Of a stretch of 30,893 bases of DNA, positions 1-14,074 are shown in pieces (the first letter of the stretch is position 1; each line of letters opens with the position of its first letter). A model generated the notes under the pieces. The model did not search any database, was not told the DNA's origin, and was given only the letters and a program-made list of their open reading frames with translations. This DNA comes from Saprolegnia diclina VS20 (Eukaryota; Oomycota; Saprolegniomycetes; Saprolegniales; Saprolegniaceae). The position numbers were made by a program, and so were the translations under genes. The DNA lies in NCBI RefSeq assembly GCF_000281045.1, contig NW_008246172.1, positions 78,442-109,334 of the forward strand, given 5' to 3'.

Positions 1-1500
1 GTACCTCCAGCTGCCGTGCCAGTAGACAACGCAATCGCTCCGCTTGCGCCGCCGGTTGAGCTCGCCGACGTGATAGTGACGGCGCCGGATGCTCCTGAAG
101 TTGAGGAGCCGGTGGAAAGGGAGAGCCCCCCACCAATAACGCCGCTGCCCGAGACCAACGATAGCACACCTCCGGGACCGAGGCTGCCTGGGCCAACCGA
201 CAGGTTGATGCCGCCACCGCCAGAGCCAGAAGAGGCGCCCGTTTTGAGTTGAATAATACCACTTGTGCTGTCGCTCAAAGTGCTGATCATGATGATGCCA
301 CTGCTCGAGGTGCTTGTACCGGCGCCCGACGTGACGACAACATTGCCGCCTGTCGAAGAGGACGCGGCACCTCCGGTGAAAATGACGTCGCCGCCAAGGG
401 TACCAGTGCCACCAAGAATGGCCACTTTACCGCCACTTGAAGCAGAACTCGCACCGGCGGCGACAAGAACGGAGCCGCCAGAACCGATAGATCCGTTTCC
501 GACAGACAACGCAATATTGCCTCCAGTGCCACCAGGAGCGGTACCAGTCGTCAGAGATAGACCGCCCGAGTTGCCACCAGTTGCTGTAGCCGTCGCAATG
601 CTCACGGCTCCGGAGATTCCTGCTGTCGACGAGCCGGATGTTAAAACGATGTCGCCACCCGTGACGGCGCTGCCTGCCACCAGGATGGCACTGCCACCGA
701 TACCCGAGTTACTCGCTTGGATCGAAAGCACAATATTGCCCGACGTTCCCGAAGACGCTTGGCCAGACAAAATCGAAACAGAGCCGGAAGCACCATTTGA
801 AGCCACGCCAGAAGCAAGAACAATGTTTCCGCTCGTACTTGAAGCCGCAGAAGCCACCGAAATGGCGCCACTGATACCAGTACTGCTCGGCCCCGACAGT
901 AGCTGGATACTGCCACCGGCGCGCGACGAGCTTGACGGACCACCACCGAGTACGATGGCTCCTCCGACTCCGAGCAAGGCACTGCCCGCGGTGACAGCGA
1001 CACTGCCGCCAGCGTTGTTGGCGCCGGTGCTGGCCCCGGCCGTGAGGGTGATGATACCTGCCACTGACCCATTGCCCGCAGCTGCAATGACACTACCAGC
1101 TTGAGCCGTAGCGCTGTTACCGGCACGCGCCGTAATGTCCCCTGATTTGATTCCCGTCGCCGTGTCGGAAGTTGCGATCGCGACATTGCCTGCGCTGCCG
1201 GCCATGCTACTGCTGATGCCACCAGTTTTTAGGGTGATTGTGCCAGAGTTGCCATCCGTAGCCGTTCCAGATGAAATGAGAACGGCTCCGCTTTGACCGA
1301 GCGTGGCAGCACCAGATCCAAGGGTCACGACACCAGATGACGCGCCGTTGTCGGCGGACATGAGCGATAGAGCTCCCGACACGGACGCCGCGTTTTGACT
1401 GCGACCGGTCTCCAGACGGATTGCACCACCGTCAGCGTTTGTCGACGACGTCGTACTTCCGGCGTTCATAGCGACGTCACCACCAGCTCCACTTGCCTCG
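1..1500 (-). repeat. Tandem ~15-codon repeats encoding a Gly/Ser beta-solenoid
   Basis: Read on the minus strand, this stretch is an array of about 45-bp units. Examples of successive protein units are SGNIVLASGVASNGA, SGSVSILSGQASSGT, GGDIVLTSGSSTAGI and GGNVVVTSGAGTSTS. Each has a Gly pair, alternating beta-branched or aliphatic residues, then SG or TG. More than 25 units are visible and the array continues beyond the left edge. The units are diverged at DNA level, so the array is old or under selection for protein pattern. Confidence 0.85.
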
Positions 1501-3817
1501 TCCGTCCCCGCTTGGACCGTGACAAAGCTTGCCGCTTTGAGAGAGAGCCCGCCGAATTCAGTTGCAATTGTGTTGGCGCCGCCCACGAGGGTCACGCCTT
1601 TCACCGAGACGTGGACGCGAGTCGTGAGACCGCCGTTTGTTGCGTTGGACGACGCTGTCGCGAGCCGGAGCGTCGGCACATCGGTGCCAAACACAGCTTC
1701 GATTCCCGCAGCGGCTGTCACGTTGTCGGCGCCAACTGCCTTGAGCTCGATGCCGGCACCGAGACTCTCAATGTACATCGGAATACCCGTAAACGATGGG
1801 CCCGCAAACGGACGGTCGAGAACGATCGAGGACGCCGAGGGCGGGGCGGTCACAATGTATGTCGCGCCGGCAAGGCGGATGTACGTGTTGGCTGATAGAA
1901 CGGACGCGAGGCTCGTAGACGTGCCCACGAGGGTGCTGCCTTGCGTCACCGTCGCTGTCCCGGGCACACGCACCAGACTCGATGCGTTGCCCGTCGAGTA
2001 GTGCACGAGACGCACTGTAGTGTGCGTGCCCGCCGTGTCCTACACATACAAGTTACGAACCGAGTCAACAAGTGTCCTTACCGTAGTCACATCGGTCGAA
2101 TGCACTTCGAGACCGAGTGCGTTGACACTCGCAATCGGCGGTGCACCACCTTCGGACGCTGAGAAGAGAGCGCGCTTCACGGAAAGGCTTTCTTGACCCA
2201 AAAGAGCAAATTGAAGTCCACGGTCAACTTGGATGCCTGAACGATTGACCGCCACGACAGAGCGAAGCTCGAGCGAGTTGATGTACAAGACATCGCCAGT
2301 GTCCACAAAAGCCCTAGATACGTTTATAACGTAGGAGTCGACGCGACTCCAAATTCCTTACGAAGCATCGGTTGCCGTCGGAATCCACGTGGCTGCTATG
2401 GGGGCACCACCAGTGCCCACAGTAGTCGCCGCGCGGAAGAGTCCGCTGGACGTAATCTCGACAGAGGCCGACCCAAAGATCGGGTGGCTCTCGACCGACA
2501 CGTCACCCAGGAATCGATTGTCTACACCAATGATAACGACTTGGCTTTGTCGTCGTAGACACCATACCCATGAGGAACGGGTCGCTTGGAGGGTTCGTCT
2601 GCAGCGTCAAGCGCCGATGCATCGCCTTGGGCGCTTGCGCCACGTCCATACTTACAGGTACATCTACATATCATGCTTTGAGACCCGATTTCTCATGACG
2701 CACGAGATTACCAAGTACTTGGGCGCCAACAAAAGCTGCCGCAAAAAGCACCACTATCACAGCAACGTGAGCTGTTAGCGCAGTGTCCACGCGTACGCTT
2801 TGGTATCGTTGTCGCAAAGAACATGGTCTTTCGCTTCTACGCCGACGTCGTGAGACCTCCTGTCGTCCGCCGCAAGATCATTGCACCGTCGTCGGTTGCT
2901 TCCACGTCCCGATGCTCGCCAAAAGCTACTGAGTTGGTCAGCAAATGTCAGGCATTCGCGCAGCTGTCCAATCAGAGACGCGCAGGCAACCTTCGAATCG
3001 AAACCAAAGCGCTGATAGGCCAGAACTGGATCTTCGACAGACAGTAAATTGTTCGACGTCGAACCGTGGAAGCTTTCGTGCCTGCCACTGGTGCCGGCTG
3101 ATCGTTGGTTGCCGTTGGAAAAACTCCGACTCGATGCGGTTTATCAAGCGACCACGTTGTTATCTTCAAGCTACAATTTCATACGAATCCACAATGCAAG
3201 CCTTTTTCGGGGGTACAAGGCCAATGACCACAGTGGCCAAGACGCCACCGCGAGTTCATTTTCGGAGACGAGAATTATTTTTTGGTGGACTATGCGACAA
3301 TTCGCGCTCTTTCCGCAGTTTTTCCCCGAGCGGGCGGGGCACGCGCAATGAGTACGCCTCCAATACGGACGGGCGACCGGGGCTTCTGCTCTCGCGTGCA
3401 GCCGCGCTCTCGAGTCGCTTCTTCGTACGCTCGGCTTTGTCGGAGCTGCGCGACAAGAGCTCGCGGTGCTCTGCATACCACTCACACACAGCGACACATC
3501 GCATGCGTGCGTACCTCGCACAATGTAGCTGTCGCCGCCGAGTGCACTCGGGTCGCGATCCAAGCGCGCGTGGCGGGGCGCCTCGGGCTCGACGCTTGTG
3601 CCAAACGATGTCACGGGCCGTACGTCGGGCGACTGCTTCCCGGGCCAATTGGCCAGCGGTCTACTGGCAGGCTCAGACGGGCGTCTCAGCGAGACGGCGC
3701 CTACAGGTACGAACCAGGGCCGATGCTCGCCTGCGCAAAAGCCGACGTCGGCGTCACGGGCGCGTCATCCGACGCTGCGTTCGACGGCCGCGAACTCGTC
3801 AAGTGCGAGAACGACAT
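1..3817 (-). CDS. Membrane-anchored beta-solenoid repeat protein, 3' end outside the window
   Basis: I do not recognise a named family. Supported exons on the minus strand are 3711-3817 (start MSFSHLTSS), 3515-3660, one beginning at 3470, one ending at 2712, then 2568-2663, 2362-2521, 2082-2313 and 1-2039; introns of 42-50 nt keep frame. The stretch about 2800-3400 is coding-like in changing frames but I could not fix its exons. The N-terminal part is polar, Ser/Arg-rich and probably cytosolic. An Arg-rich stretch precedes one hydrophobic segment (ALTAHVAVIVVLFAAAFVGA, about 2720-2780), which suggests a type II anchor. A beta-rich stalk follows, including a short module resembling those in phage tail-fibre stalks (VTQGSTLVGTSTSLA, about 1900-1970). 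From about position 1500 down to 1 the protein is tandem 13-15-residue units of the form SGxVxLxSGxASSGx, as in parallel beta-helices. A surface adhesin or wall protein is inference. The stop codon lies beyond the left edge. Confidence 0.72.
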
Positions 3818-3994
3818 GGTTGATGCGAAAACGGACACGTTGATTTTGCTTTCGGCACATTCGGCATATTTTCCTTGGATTCGGCATACATTCCTATCCG
3901 GATGCTGTATGCGGTACAATCGGCTGGAACCAGTTGCATTCGGCATCGTTGTATTCGGCATTGGTGGGAACACTAATTGCGTTGGACAGACGGG
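3818..3994. promoter_or_regulatory. Bidirectional promoter with repeated ATTCGGCAT motif
   Basis: This 177-bp gap separates two divergent start codons (3817 minus and 3995 plus). It contains five copies of TTCGGCA at 3852, 3861, 3881, 3940 and 3955. Four continue as TTCGGCAT, and the surrounding bases often extend it to ATTCGGCAT. No gene is encoded in the gap. Clustered direct repeats between divergent genes suggest a transcription factor site; the factor is unknown. Confidence 0.5.
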
Positions 3995-5486
3995 ATGCTG
4001 CTCATGTGGGTCGCGGGCCTCGCGCTCGGGTGGGCCGGCGTCTACGTCTTCCTGCACCTGAGCGCGGACGACGACAACGACATCCACGTGCTGCCAGCCT
4101 TTGTCTGCAAGGAGATCTCGTGGTTCAACGAGCGCGTCTTCGAGCTCGGGCGGCAGTACCCCACAGGGCTCAAGACGTGGTTCGCCGCAGGGAGCGTCGT
4201 CGCGGGCGCCGGCATGGCGATAGGCACGATCTACATCACATGGACGCTCGTCATGCTCGTCGTGCAGAAGCTCGCACGCGTCGAAGTCGACGTTCCGCTC
4301 TCGGACGCCTCGATCATGATTCCGGGCGTGACGATGCCCATGAATGCGACCGTCTACCTCTGGGCCACCGTCTTCCTCGCTGTTTCCTTTGTACTACATG
4401 GCACATGCATGTACGTAAACTCATGCAATGTTTTGTAGCACGAATTTGGCCATGCGCTTGCGGCCGCGCTCTGCGAAATCCGCATCAAGTCGGTCGGTAT
4501 CTTCTTCGCGGTCGTCTTTCCCGGCGCGTACGTGCGCTTCGACAGCTACTTTAACGTCGGTCTTCTGGACCAGATCAAGATCCAGAGCGCGGGCATCTGG
4601 CACAACGCGGTCCGTCCATTTCTTTCGTCGATCCATGGCACATGGAGTTGCGTAGGTCCTCTGCTTTCTCTGCGTTGTGCAGCTTCAACTACTCCCGTTC
4701 TACCTCTCGCCTTTCTTCGATGTCAACCAAGGAATGACAGTCATTGCGATTCCGGAAATGTCGGCGTTCGAGGGCATCGTGTCCCTTGGCGACGTCATTG
4801 TGTCTGTGGACCACCAACCGACGCTCAATTGGGGTCAGTGGCGCTCCGAGATTGATTATCTCGCCAAGCTCGTCGAGACGAACGAGCTCAAGGATCATGG
4901 GTACTGCGTCCCGTCCGCTCTTCTGCAGTTGCACCAGTCCGCAATGACCGAGTCGTCTTGCTGTCGCCCCGACACGGACAGCAACGCCGAGTGCTTCTCC
5001 TACAACCACGGTGCTCTCCAGACCTGCCTCGATGGAAAACAAGTCGGCGACCTCTCGACGCACCGCTGTCATGGTGACGCGTCGTGTGCGGACGACGTGC
5101 ACACATGCGTGATGCCCCGTATCCAGTCGATGCAAACGCTCATGCGTCTTGCCTTCCAGGACGGCCGCGTCGTCATGTTGCATGGGTTCCCCGCCGACCT
5201 CCACGCCGAGCTCGAGGTGATGGCGTACACAACCCCGTTGTCACCGCTGTGGTGGATTCAAGTACCCCAGAGTCTGTACCGGTTTTGGAGCTTCCTGCTC
5301 AACATCTCGGGCACGATTGGCTTTTTCAACGCGCTGCCGATACACTATTTTGACGGGAGCCACCTCTGCGCCAGCTACCTCCAGTACTGGATTGCCGACG
5401 AAACGCATCGACAGCAAGTGCTCTCGTTCGTGCTCTACGCTGGGGACGCCGTCGTTGTGAGCACTTTTCTATTACGCTTGATCTAA
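3995..5486 (+). CDS. Site-2 protease (membrane-embedded zinc metalloprotease)
   Basis: Exons 3995-4390, 4439-4609 and 4656-5486 give 465 residues; both introns (48 and 46 nt) are phase 0 and end in TAG. The protein is an S2P-type intramembrane protease, the family that releases membrane-tethered transcription factors such as SREBP and ATF6 after a first luminal cut. It starts with a hydrophobic segment (MLLMWVAGLALGWAGVYVF). The zinc motif HEFGH is at residues 133-137, just after the first intron. The third metal ligand lies in FNALPIHYFDGSHL near residue 421. A Cys-rich loop between (YCVPSALL, CCRPDTDSNAECFSYNHG, HTCVMP) matches the luminal insertion of animal MBTPS2, which sets it apart from bacterial RseP. 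The upstream ATTCGGCAT repeats are its likely promoter. It converges on moaC, with 17 bp between stop codons. An additional upstream exon cannot be excluded. Confidence 0.93.
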
Positions 5487-5503
5487 TAAACAACAAAACG
5501 TTA

Positions 5504-6046
5504 CTAAGTTCCTGGCGCCGCCGTAAAATCAGCTTTGCCGCCCGTCTTAGCCAGCAGCCGCGTCTCGGTGATGACAATGTCGTGGGATAGCGCCTTGCAC
5601 ATATCGTAGACGCACAGCGCAGCAATGGACGCACCCGTGAGCGCTTCCATCTCGACGCCGGTTCGACCAGTGACGGTCGCCGAGCAGTGCACGTGGATCG
5701 TCGAGTCGGCGTCTCGCACGTCAAGGGTCACCTTGCAGTTCTCGAGGCCCAGTGGGTGGCAAAAGGGAATGAGATCGCTCGTGCGCTTGGCACCCATGAC
5801 GCCTGCAAGCGTCGCAGTCGACAGCACCGGACCCTTCTTGCTCACGAGCTCCGCGTCGTGCCGGAGCGCGGCCATGACTGCTGGTGGCAAACGAATGATT
5901 GAGCGCGCTGTCGCCGTGCGCTTTGTCACGGCCTTGCCGCTCACATCCACCATGGTTGGCTGCTTCTCGGCGTTGACATGAGTAAGGCCATGCAGCGACG
6001 AGCTCGCGCGGACCGGCGGCCAACGAGCGATTCGACCGAGCAGCAT
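5504..6046 (-). CDS. moaC: Cyclic pyranopterin monophosphate synthase, MoaC/CNX3 type
   Basis: An intronless 180-residue protein. MoaC converts 3',8-cyclo-7,8-dihydro-GTP into cyclic pyranopterin monophosphate in the first stage of molybdenum cofactor synthesis. The family start MVDVSGK follows an N-terminal extension of about 30 residues rich in Arg, Ser and Leu (MLLGRIARWPPVRASSSLHG), which looks like a mitochondrial presequence. The catalytic signatures are complete: GVMGAKRTSDLIPFCHPL with the Lys and His, and YDMCKA with the Asp and Lys. In animals MoaC is fused to MoaA (MOCS1); here it stands alone, as plant CNX3 does, and no MoaA is in the window. It diverges from the GPN1 gene across 256 bp. 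Confidence 0.96.
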   Translation of the reverse strand: MLLGRIARWPPVRASSSLHGLTHVNAEKQPTMVDVSGKAVTKRTATARSIIRLPPAVMAALRHDAELVSKKGPVLSTATLAGVMGAKRTSDLIPFCHPLGLENCKVTLDVRDADSTIHVHCSATVTGRTGVEMEALTGASIAALCVYDMCKALSHDIVITETRLLAKTGGKADFTAAPGT

Positions 6047-6302
6047 GATGTGTAGTGGCTAGGTCGACGCCACCTTTGGTCACAGAAACGTGTGTGCAAA
6101 GGCAAAAGGTTGCCGGGAAAGGCGTGATTTTAGACCACCGTTTGGCGCTCACCTCTCATCTTGGATCCACCACTCAGCGGTCGCCGAATTCGGGGGCATC
6201 ATATTTAAATTACATATAAAAAGCAAGGTATATTTGAATCAACGCGTTATTAATATGCTACGAGTCATCGCCAGTCATAAGATTGCAAATTCCATCAGTA
6301 AC
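6047..6302. promoter_or_regulatory. Divergent promoter between moaC and the GPN1-type gene
   Basis: The 256-bp gap between two start codons on opposite strands holds an AT-rich core (ATATTTAAATTACATATAAA, about 6200-6219) that stands out from GC-rich surroundings and resembles a TATA element for the rightward gene. An in-frame ATG at 6255 lies just downstream and could extend the GTPase by 16 residues. I see no other motif. Confidence 0.4.
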
Positions 6303-7383
6303 ATGGCCGAAGCCCCGAGCACGACGACGACGCCCCGAACCCCGATGCCCACGACGCTCCTCGTCATTGGCATGGCCGGCAGCGGTAAGACGACCCTGAT
6401 GCACCGCCTGGCTGTGCATGCGGCCGAGCAGCAGCGCGAGCATCGCCAGTACGTCGTCAACCTGGATCCCGCTGTCAAGCAGGTCCCGTACGGTGCCCAC
6501 ATCGATATCCGCGACACGGTCGACTACAAACAGGTCATGACCGAGTATGGTCTTGGCCCCAACGGCGCCATCATGACGTCGCTCAACCTCTTTGCGACGC
6601 GTTTCGACCAAGTCGTCGAACTCATCCAGAAGCGTGCGCCCGATCTCGAGTATGTTGGCAATCGTCTCCGCTAAACACTCATCGCTCTTCGACATTAGCT
6701 ACGTGGTCGTCGACACGCCCGGTCAGATCGAGGCCTTCACATGGTCTGCGTCCGGCGCGATTATCACCGAGTCGCTTGCGACGTCCTTCCCGACTGTTGT
6801 CGTTTACGTGGTCGACACGCCTCGCACGACGAGCCCCAACACGTTCATGTCCAACATGCTCTACGCGTGCAGGTAGCCCCTCGCAGTGCTCGTTGCGGGA
6901 TACTTATGTGCTTCTAGCATTCTGTACAAGGTCAAGCTGCCCTTCATTGTGCTCTTCAACAAGACGGACGTCGTGACGCATGACTTTGCTGTCGACTGGA
7001 TGACCGATTTCGAAGCCTTCCAGACTGCGCTCGACCAAACGAACGAAGAAAGCTACATGAACACGCTCTCGCGCTCGCTCAGTTTGGTCCTTGAGGAGTT
7101 TTACTCCAACCTGCGCCATTGCGGCGTCTCGGCAGCTACGGGCGCCGGCATGGACGAGTTCTTCAAGGTTGTCGCCGAAGCCACGAACGAATACTACGAA
7201 GAGTACCTGCCCGACCTTATGTACCGCATTGAGCAGCAAAAGAACAAGGCCGACAAGAAGAAGGAAGTCAACCTCGAGAAAGTCATGAAGGACATGACTG
7301 TCAAGGACGAGGATGAACCGAAGGGTCCGCCTCCTGCGCCTACGGTCGCTGTGCCTCCGCAAGGCGATCGCACGGAGCTCTAA
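6303..7383 (+). CDS. GPN1: GPN-loop GTPase 1 (RNA polymerase II assembly/import factor)
   Basis: Exons 6303-6649, 6699-6872 and 6918-7383 give 328 residues; introns are 49 and 45 nt. GPN1 (XAB1, yeast Npa3) is a cytosolic GTPase needed for assembly and nuclear import of RNA polymerase II. The P-loop GMAGSGKT is at residues 23-30, the GPN insertion (LGPNGA) near 85-87, the G3 motif in [16 protein letters not shown], and the guanine-specificity motif NKTD near 188. The phrases [12 protein letters not shown] and [14 protein letters not shown] are diagnostic for GPN1 rather than GPN2 or GPN3. The tail is a charged, Lys-rich helix ([19 protein letters not shown]) followed by a Pro-rich end. I chose the start [10 protein letters not shown]; an in-frame ATG at 6255 is the alternative. 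Confidence 0.96.
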
Positions 7384-7513
7384 ACCGCAGATTAACATAT
7401 TCATCAGAGGTCAATATTCTATGTATCTTGTTCGTCTACACAAGTTTGCGTCCCGCCCTGTGCGGCTCGATTATTTGGCGCCATGGCCTCTGCCGCTGCG
7501 AAGACCAAGTGGC

Positions 7514-7526
7514 GGCTGCATATAAA
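7514..7526 (+). promoter_or_regulatory. TATA-like element upstream of the RecQ gene
   Basis: The sequence GCATATAAAG lies in the 130 to 330 bp between the GPN1 stop and the two possible RecQ start codons. If it works at the usual distance, transcription would start near 7545-7555 and the first ATG met would be 7577, giving a product 47 residues longer than the start at 7718. This is positional inference only. Confidence 0.3.
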
Positions 7527-7717
7527 GTGCGCAATCGTACTTAATAGAACTGCACGTATCCGCCTGCAACATACTAATGCACAATACAAACTTCTACTCT
7601 AATAATAAGCGACTCGAATTTCGATTAAGTGCGCTCTTCGGCGACCAAAGCGGGAAACTGGAATCTCGAGCTTGCGGCAGCTTTGTACACTTGGAGTTGC
7701 GCAACACGAAGTCGGCC

Positions 7718-12206
<4,489 letters not shown>

Positions 12207-12390
12207 CACTTCATTCCTCACCGTTGTTTGCTCGCGGACTTATTTGCTCGAAGTCGACAAAGAAATCTTTATTCTTTACTTTTGTCTCTGTCGTCCAAGG
12301 ACGATCGGGGGCGCGGAAGGGGCACTCTTGGGGTCCATTGCGGCCCGCGTCGATACACTCAAACTCGACGAAGGGCGCGGACCCGCGATC

Positions 12391-12442
12391 TTTTCAGGTC
12401 GTCTCTGTCTGCGCTTGCAGATTGAAGATACGTCCGTCATGC
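12391..12442 (-). promoter_or_regulatory. SECIS element of glutathione peroxidase copy 1
   Basis: On the minus strand, about 57 nt after the stop at 12499, ATGAC is followed by a stem arm GGACGTATCT, an apical region starting TCAAT, and the opposing arm AGAGACGACC, then TGAAAAG. The arms pair except for two purine mismatches. The unpaired AA is in the apical loop, and TCTGC/GCAGA forms the extra mini-stem of a form 2 SECIS. ATGA opposite TGA is the kink-turn quartet needed for selenocysteine insertion. Confidence 0.82.
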
Positions 12443-12498
12443 ATGTGCTGGTCCCTCTCCACGACCCGCGCGGTCGCGTCGTGGACGAGGCCTCCGTC

Positions 12499-12972
12499 TT
12501 AGGCCAGGAGGGCCTCAATGTCGGCCTCGAGGTCGAACGGCGCGACGTTGGGCTCGTAGCGCTTCACGGGTTGCCCGTGTCGGTCGACGAGGAACTTGGC
12601 AAAGTTCCACGTAATGTCGCCCGGGAGGCGGTCCTTCAGGAAGACGTAAACCTCCTGTGTGTGCTCGCCGTTGACGTCCGCCTTTTCAAAGAGCGGGAAG
12701 CGCACGCCAAACTTGGCGACGAAGGCCATGATTTCGGCGTTCGTACCAGGCTCTTGGCCACCAAACTGGTTGCACGGGTATGCGAGGATTTGCAGACCGC
12801 GGTCACGGTACTTGTTGTCGAGCTGGACGAGTTGAGTGTAGTTAAGCTTCGTGAGGCCTCAGGCCGACGCGACGTTGACGACGAGGCACACGCGCCCGCC
12901 AAAGGTGGCCATCGGCACGCGCTGCCCGTCCATGTTGTTACTCCCGAGGTCGAAGAACGACTTGGCGGCCAT
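12499..12972 (-). CDS. Selenocysteine glutathione peroxidase (GPX4-like), array copy 1
   Basis: An intronless 157-residue product if the in-frame TGA at 12859-12861 is read as selenocysteine (residue 38, in NVASAUGLTKLNYTQL). Glutathione peroxidases reduce hydrogen peroxide or lipid hydroperoxides with thiols. The fold is complete around the TGA. Before it are SFFDLGSNNMDG and GGRVCLVVNVAS. After it are YPCNQFGGQEPGTN with the catalytic Gln, FEKADVNG, and TWNFAKFLVDRHG with the catalytic Trp and Asn. Its short length, lacking the tetramer loop, matches monomeric GPX4-type enzymes. A SECIS hairpin lies in the 3' region at 12391-12442. It is convergent with the RecQ gene. A scan that treats TGA as stop would call only the last 76 residues. 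Selenoprotein status rests on motif position plus SECIS and is well supported. Confidence 0.93.
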
Positions 12973-13463
12973 CTTTCTTGGTCCAGACAAATCTCAGTAT
13001 GGCATATTCTTTCGAAAATCTTTGTCACTTGATCCACCAGTGAAGCTCAAAGAAGACAGTCGAAACGCCACAGTGGATCTTGAACTGTGATCGGGATGCC
13101 CTCGTGCAACACACCTGGGACCTCGCCTCTTGCCGACTTCAACGAGGCATTGGTCCCTGCATCACAAAACCTAAAGCAATCAGCACAAGCTAGCAGCACA
13201 CCCAGCGGTGCTGGGTGCGTTGGGTCGAGCGCATTACACTTCTCACATCACACGCAATGTCCAGAGCCCAAATGCTTGCTCTCAGACCCACTAACGTTAT
13301 GGCAATTACGGGCACCGGTATAGTCCTAGCGCTATTGACGTAGAGTACTATTATAAATTAGACGGCAAGTTGTACAGCTATGGACCACATGCGTGCCATT
13401 AGGTCACGGTCGGGGCTCGCCCGCACGCCATCCACTCATCAAATGGCGCGCGGAGCCCGCTGT
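12973..13463. other. Intergenic region upstream of GPX copy 1
   Basis: About 490 bp without a gene, between the start of copy 1 and the SECIS of copy 2. Short frames here have no family features. An AT-rich patch TATTATAAAT near 13349 is the only core-promoter-like sequence, about 380 bp upstream of the copy 1 start. A CACCCAGCGGTGCTGGGTG near-palindrome at about 13198-13216 could form a hairpin. Confidence 0.4.
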
Positions 13464-13514
13464 CTTTTCAAGTCCGCTCCGACTCGGTTGAGTTTGAGGA
13501 GCGGACTGTCATTC
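13464..13514 (-). promoter_or_regulatory. SECIS element of glutathione peroxidase copy 2
   Basis: About 40 nt downstream of the stop at 13553, on the minus strand, ATGAC is followed by the arm AGTCCGCTCC, an apical region beginning TCAAACTC, then the arm GGAGCGGACT and TGAAAAG. The ten-base-pair stem is perfect. The loop has the AAA run and a mini-stem ACTC/GAGT, as in form 2 SECIS. It is the clearest of the three hairpins. Confidence 0.9.
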
Positions 13515-13552
13515 ATGTGACGTGTATGGAAGGTTCAGTGGTCGTTTGCGGT

Positions 13553-14074
13553 CTAGTCGCACGCACTTGTGGGGCGCGTCTCTTCGTCGAGGAGATCGAG
13601 GATGTCGTCGATGAGCTTGATCGGCGGCGTAAACGTCCCGAAGCGCTTGTACGGCTGGCCGTTGCGGTCAATGAGAAACTTGGTGTAGTTCCACTTGATT
13701 GTCGATGTAAACGTGCCCCGGAGTTTGCTCTTAAGGTACTTGAAGACGGGTTGTGTCTTGGACCCGTTCACATCGCCTTTTTCCATGACGGGAAACGTCA
13801 CGCCGTAGCTCCGCGCGAACGCGAGAATCTCGTCGTTCGTGCCGGGCTCTTGGTTGGCAAACTGGTTGCACGGGTACAGGAGGATCTGCAGCCCGCGGTC
13901 ACGGTACCGGCGATCGAGCTCGACAAGTTGAGTGTAGTTGAGCTGCGCTTGGGATCAGCTCGCGCCGGCGACGTTGACGACGAGGCAGACGCGGCCCGTG
14001 AACTTGGCCATCGAGATCTCGACGCCGTCCGTGTTCTTGCTGCTGAGCTCATAGAACGACGACGCACTCGACAT
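13553..14074 (-). CDS. Selenocysteine glutathione peroxidase, diverged array copy 2
   Basis: An intronless 173-residue product when TGA at 13955-13957 is read as selenocysteine (residue 40). Conserved parts are SSFYELSSKNTDG, CLVVNVAGAS before the TGA, QLNYTQLVELDRRYRDRG, YPCNQFANQEPGTN, EKGDVNG and IKWNYTKFLIDRNG. The active-site segment differs from copies 1 and 3: NVAGASUSQAQ in place of NVASAUGLTK, with one extra residue before selenocysteine and loss of the usual GLT. FANQ replaces FGGQ but keeps the catalytic Gln. The C-terminus is longer and acidic (DDILDLLDEETRPTSACD). The strong SECIS at 13464-13514 supports recoding. A TATA-like TTTATAG on the minus strand lies about 90 bp upstream (near 14157-14165). 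Substrate may differ from the other copies; that is inference. Confidence 0.9.

Noticed and set aside
265-1104. Long plus-strand frame of 279 codons rich in Pro and Ala
   Set aside because: It is the opposite-strand shadow of the Gly/Ser repeat array. The minus-strand reading gives a regular 15-residue pattern and joins to upstream exons with phase-correct introns.
3282-4061. Plus-strand frame of 259 codons upstream of the site-2 protease
   Set aside because: Its composition is irregular, and minus-strand exons with consistent introns and sequence such as SFGTSVEPEAPRHARLD explain most of this stretch better.
12859-12861. In-frame TGA codons in the three GPX genes taken as pseudogene stops
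   Set aside because: All three fall at the same catalytic position, the frames are otherwise intact, and each gene has a SECIS hairpin, so selenocysteine recoding is the simpler reading.
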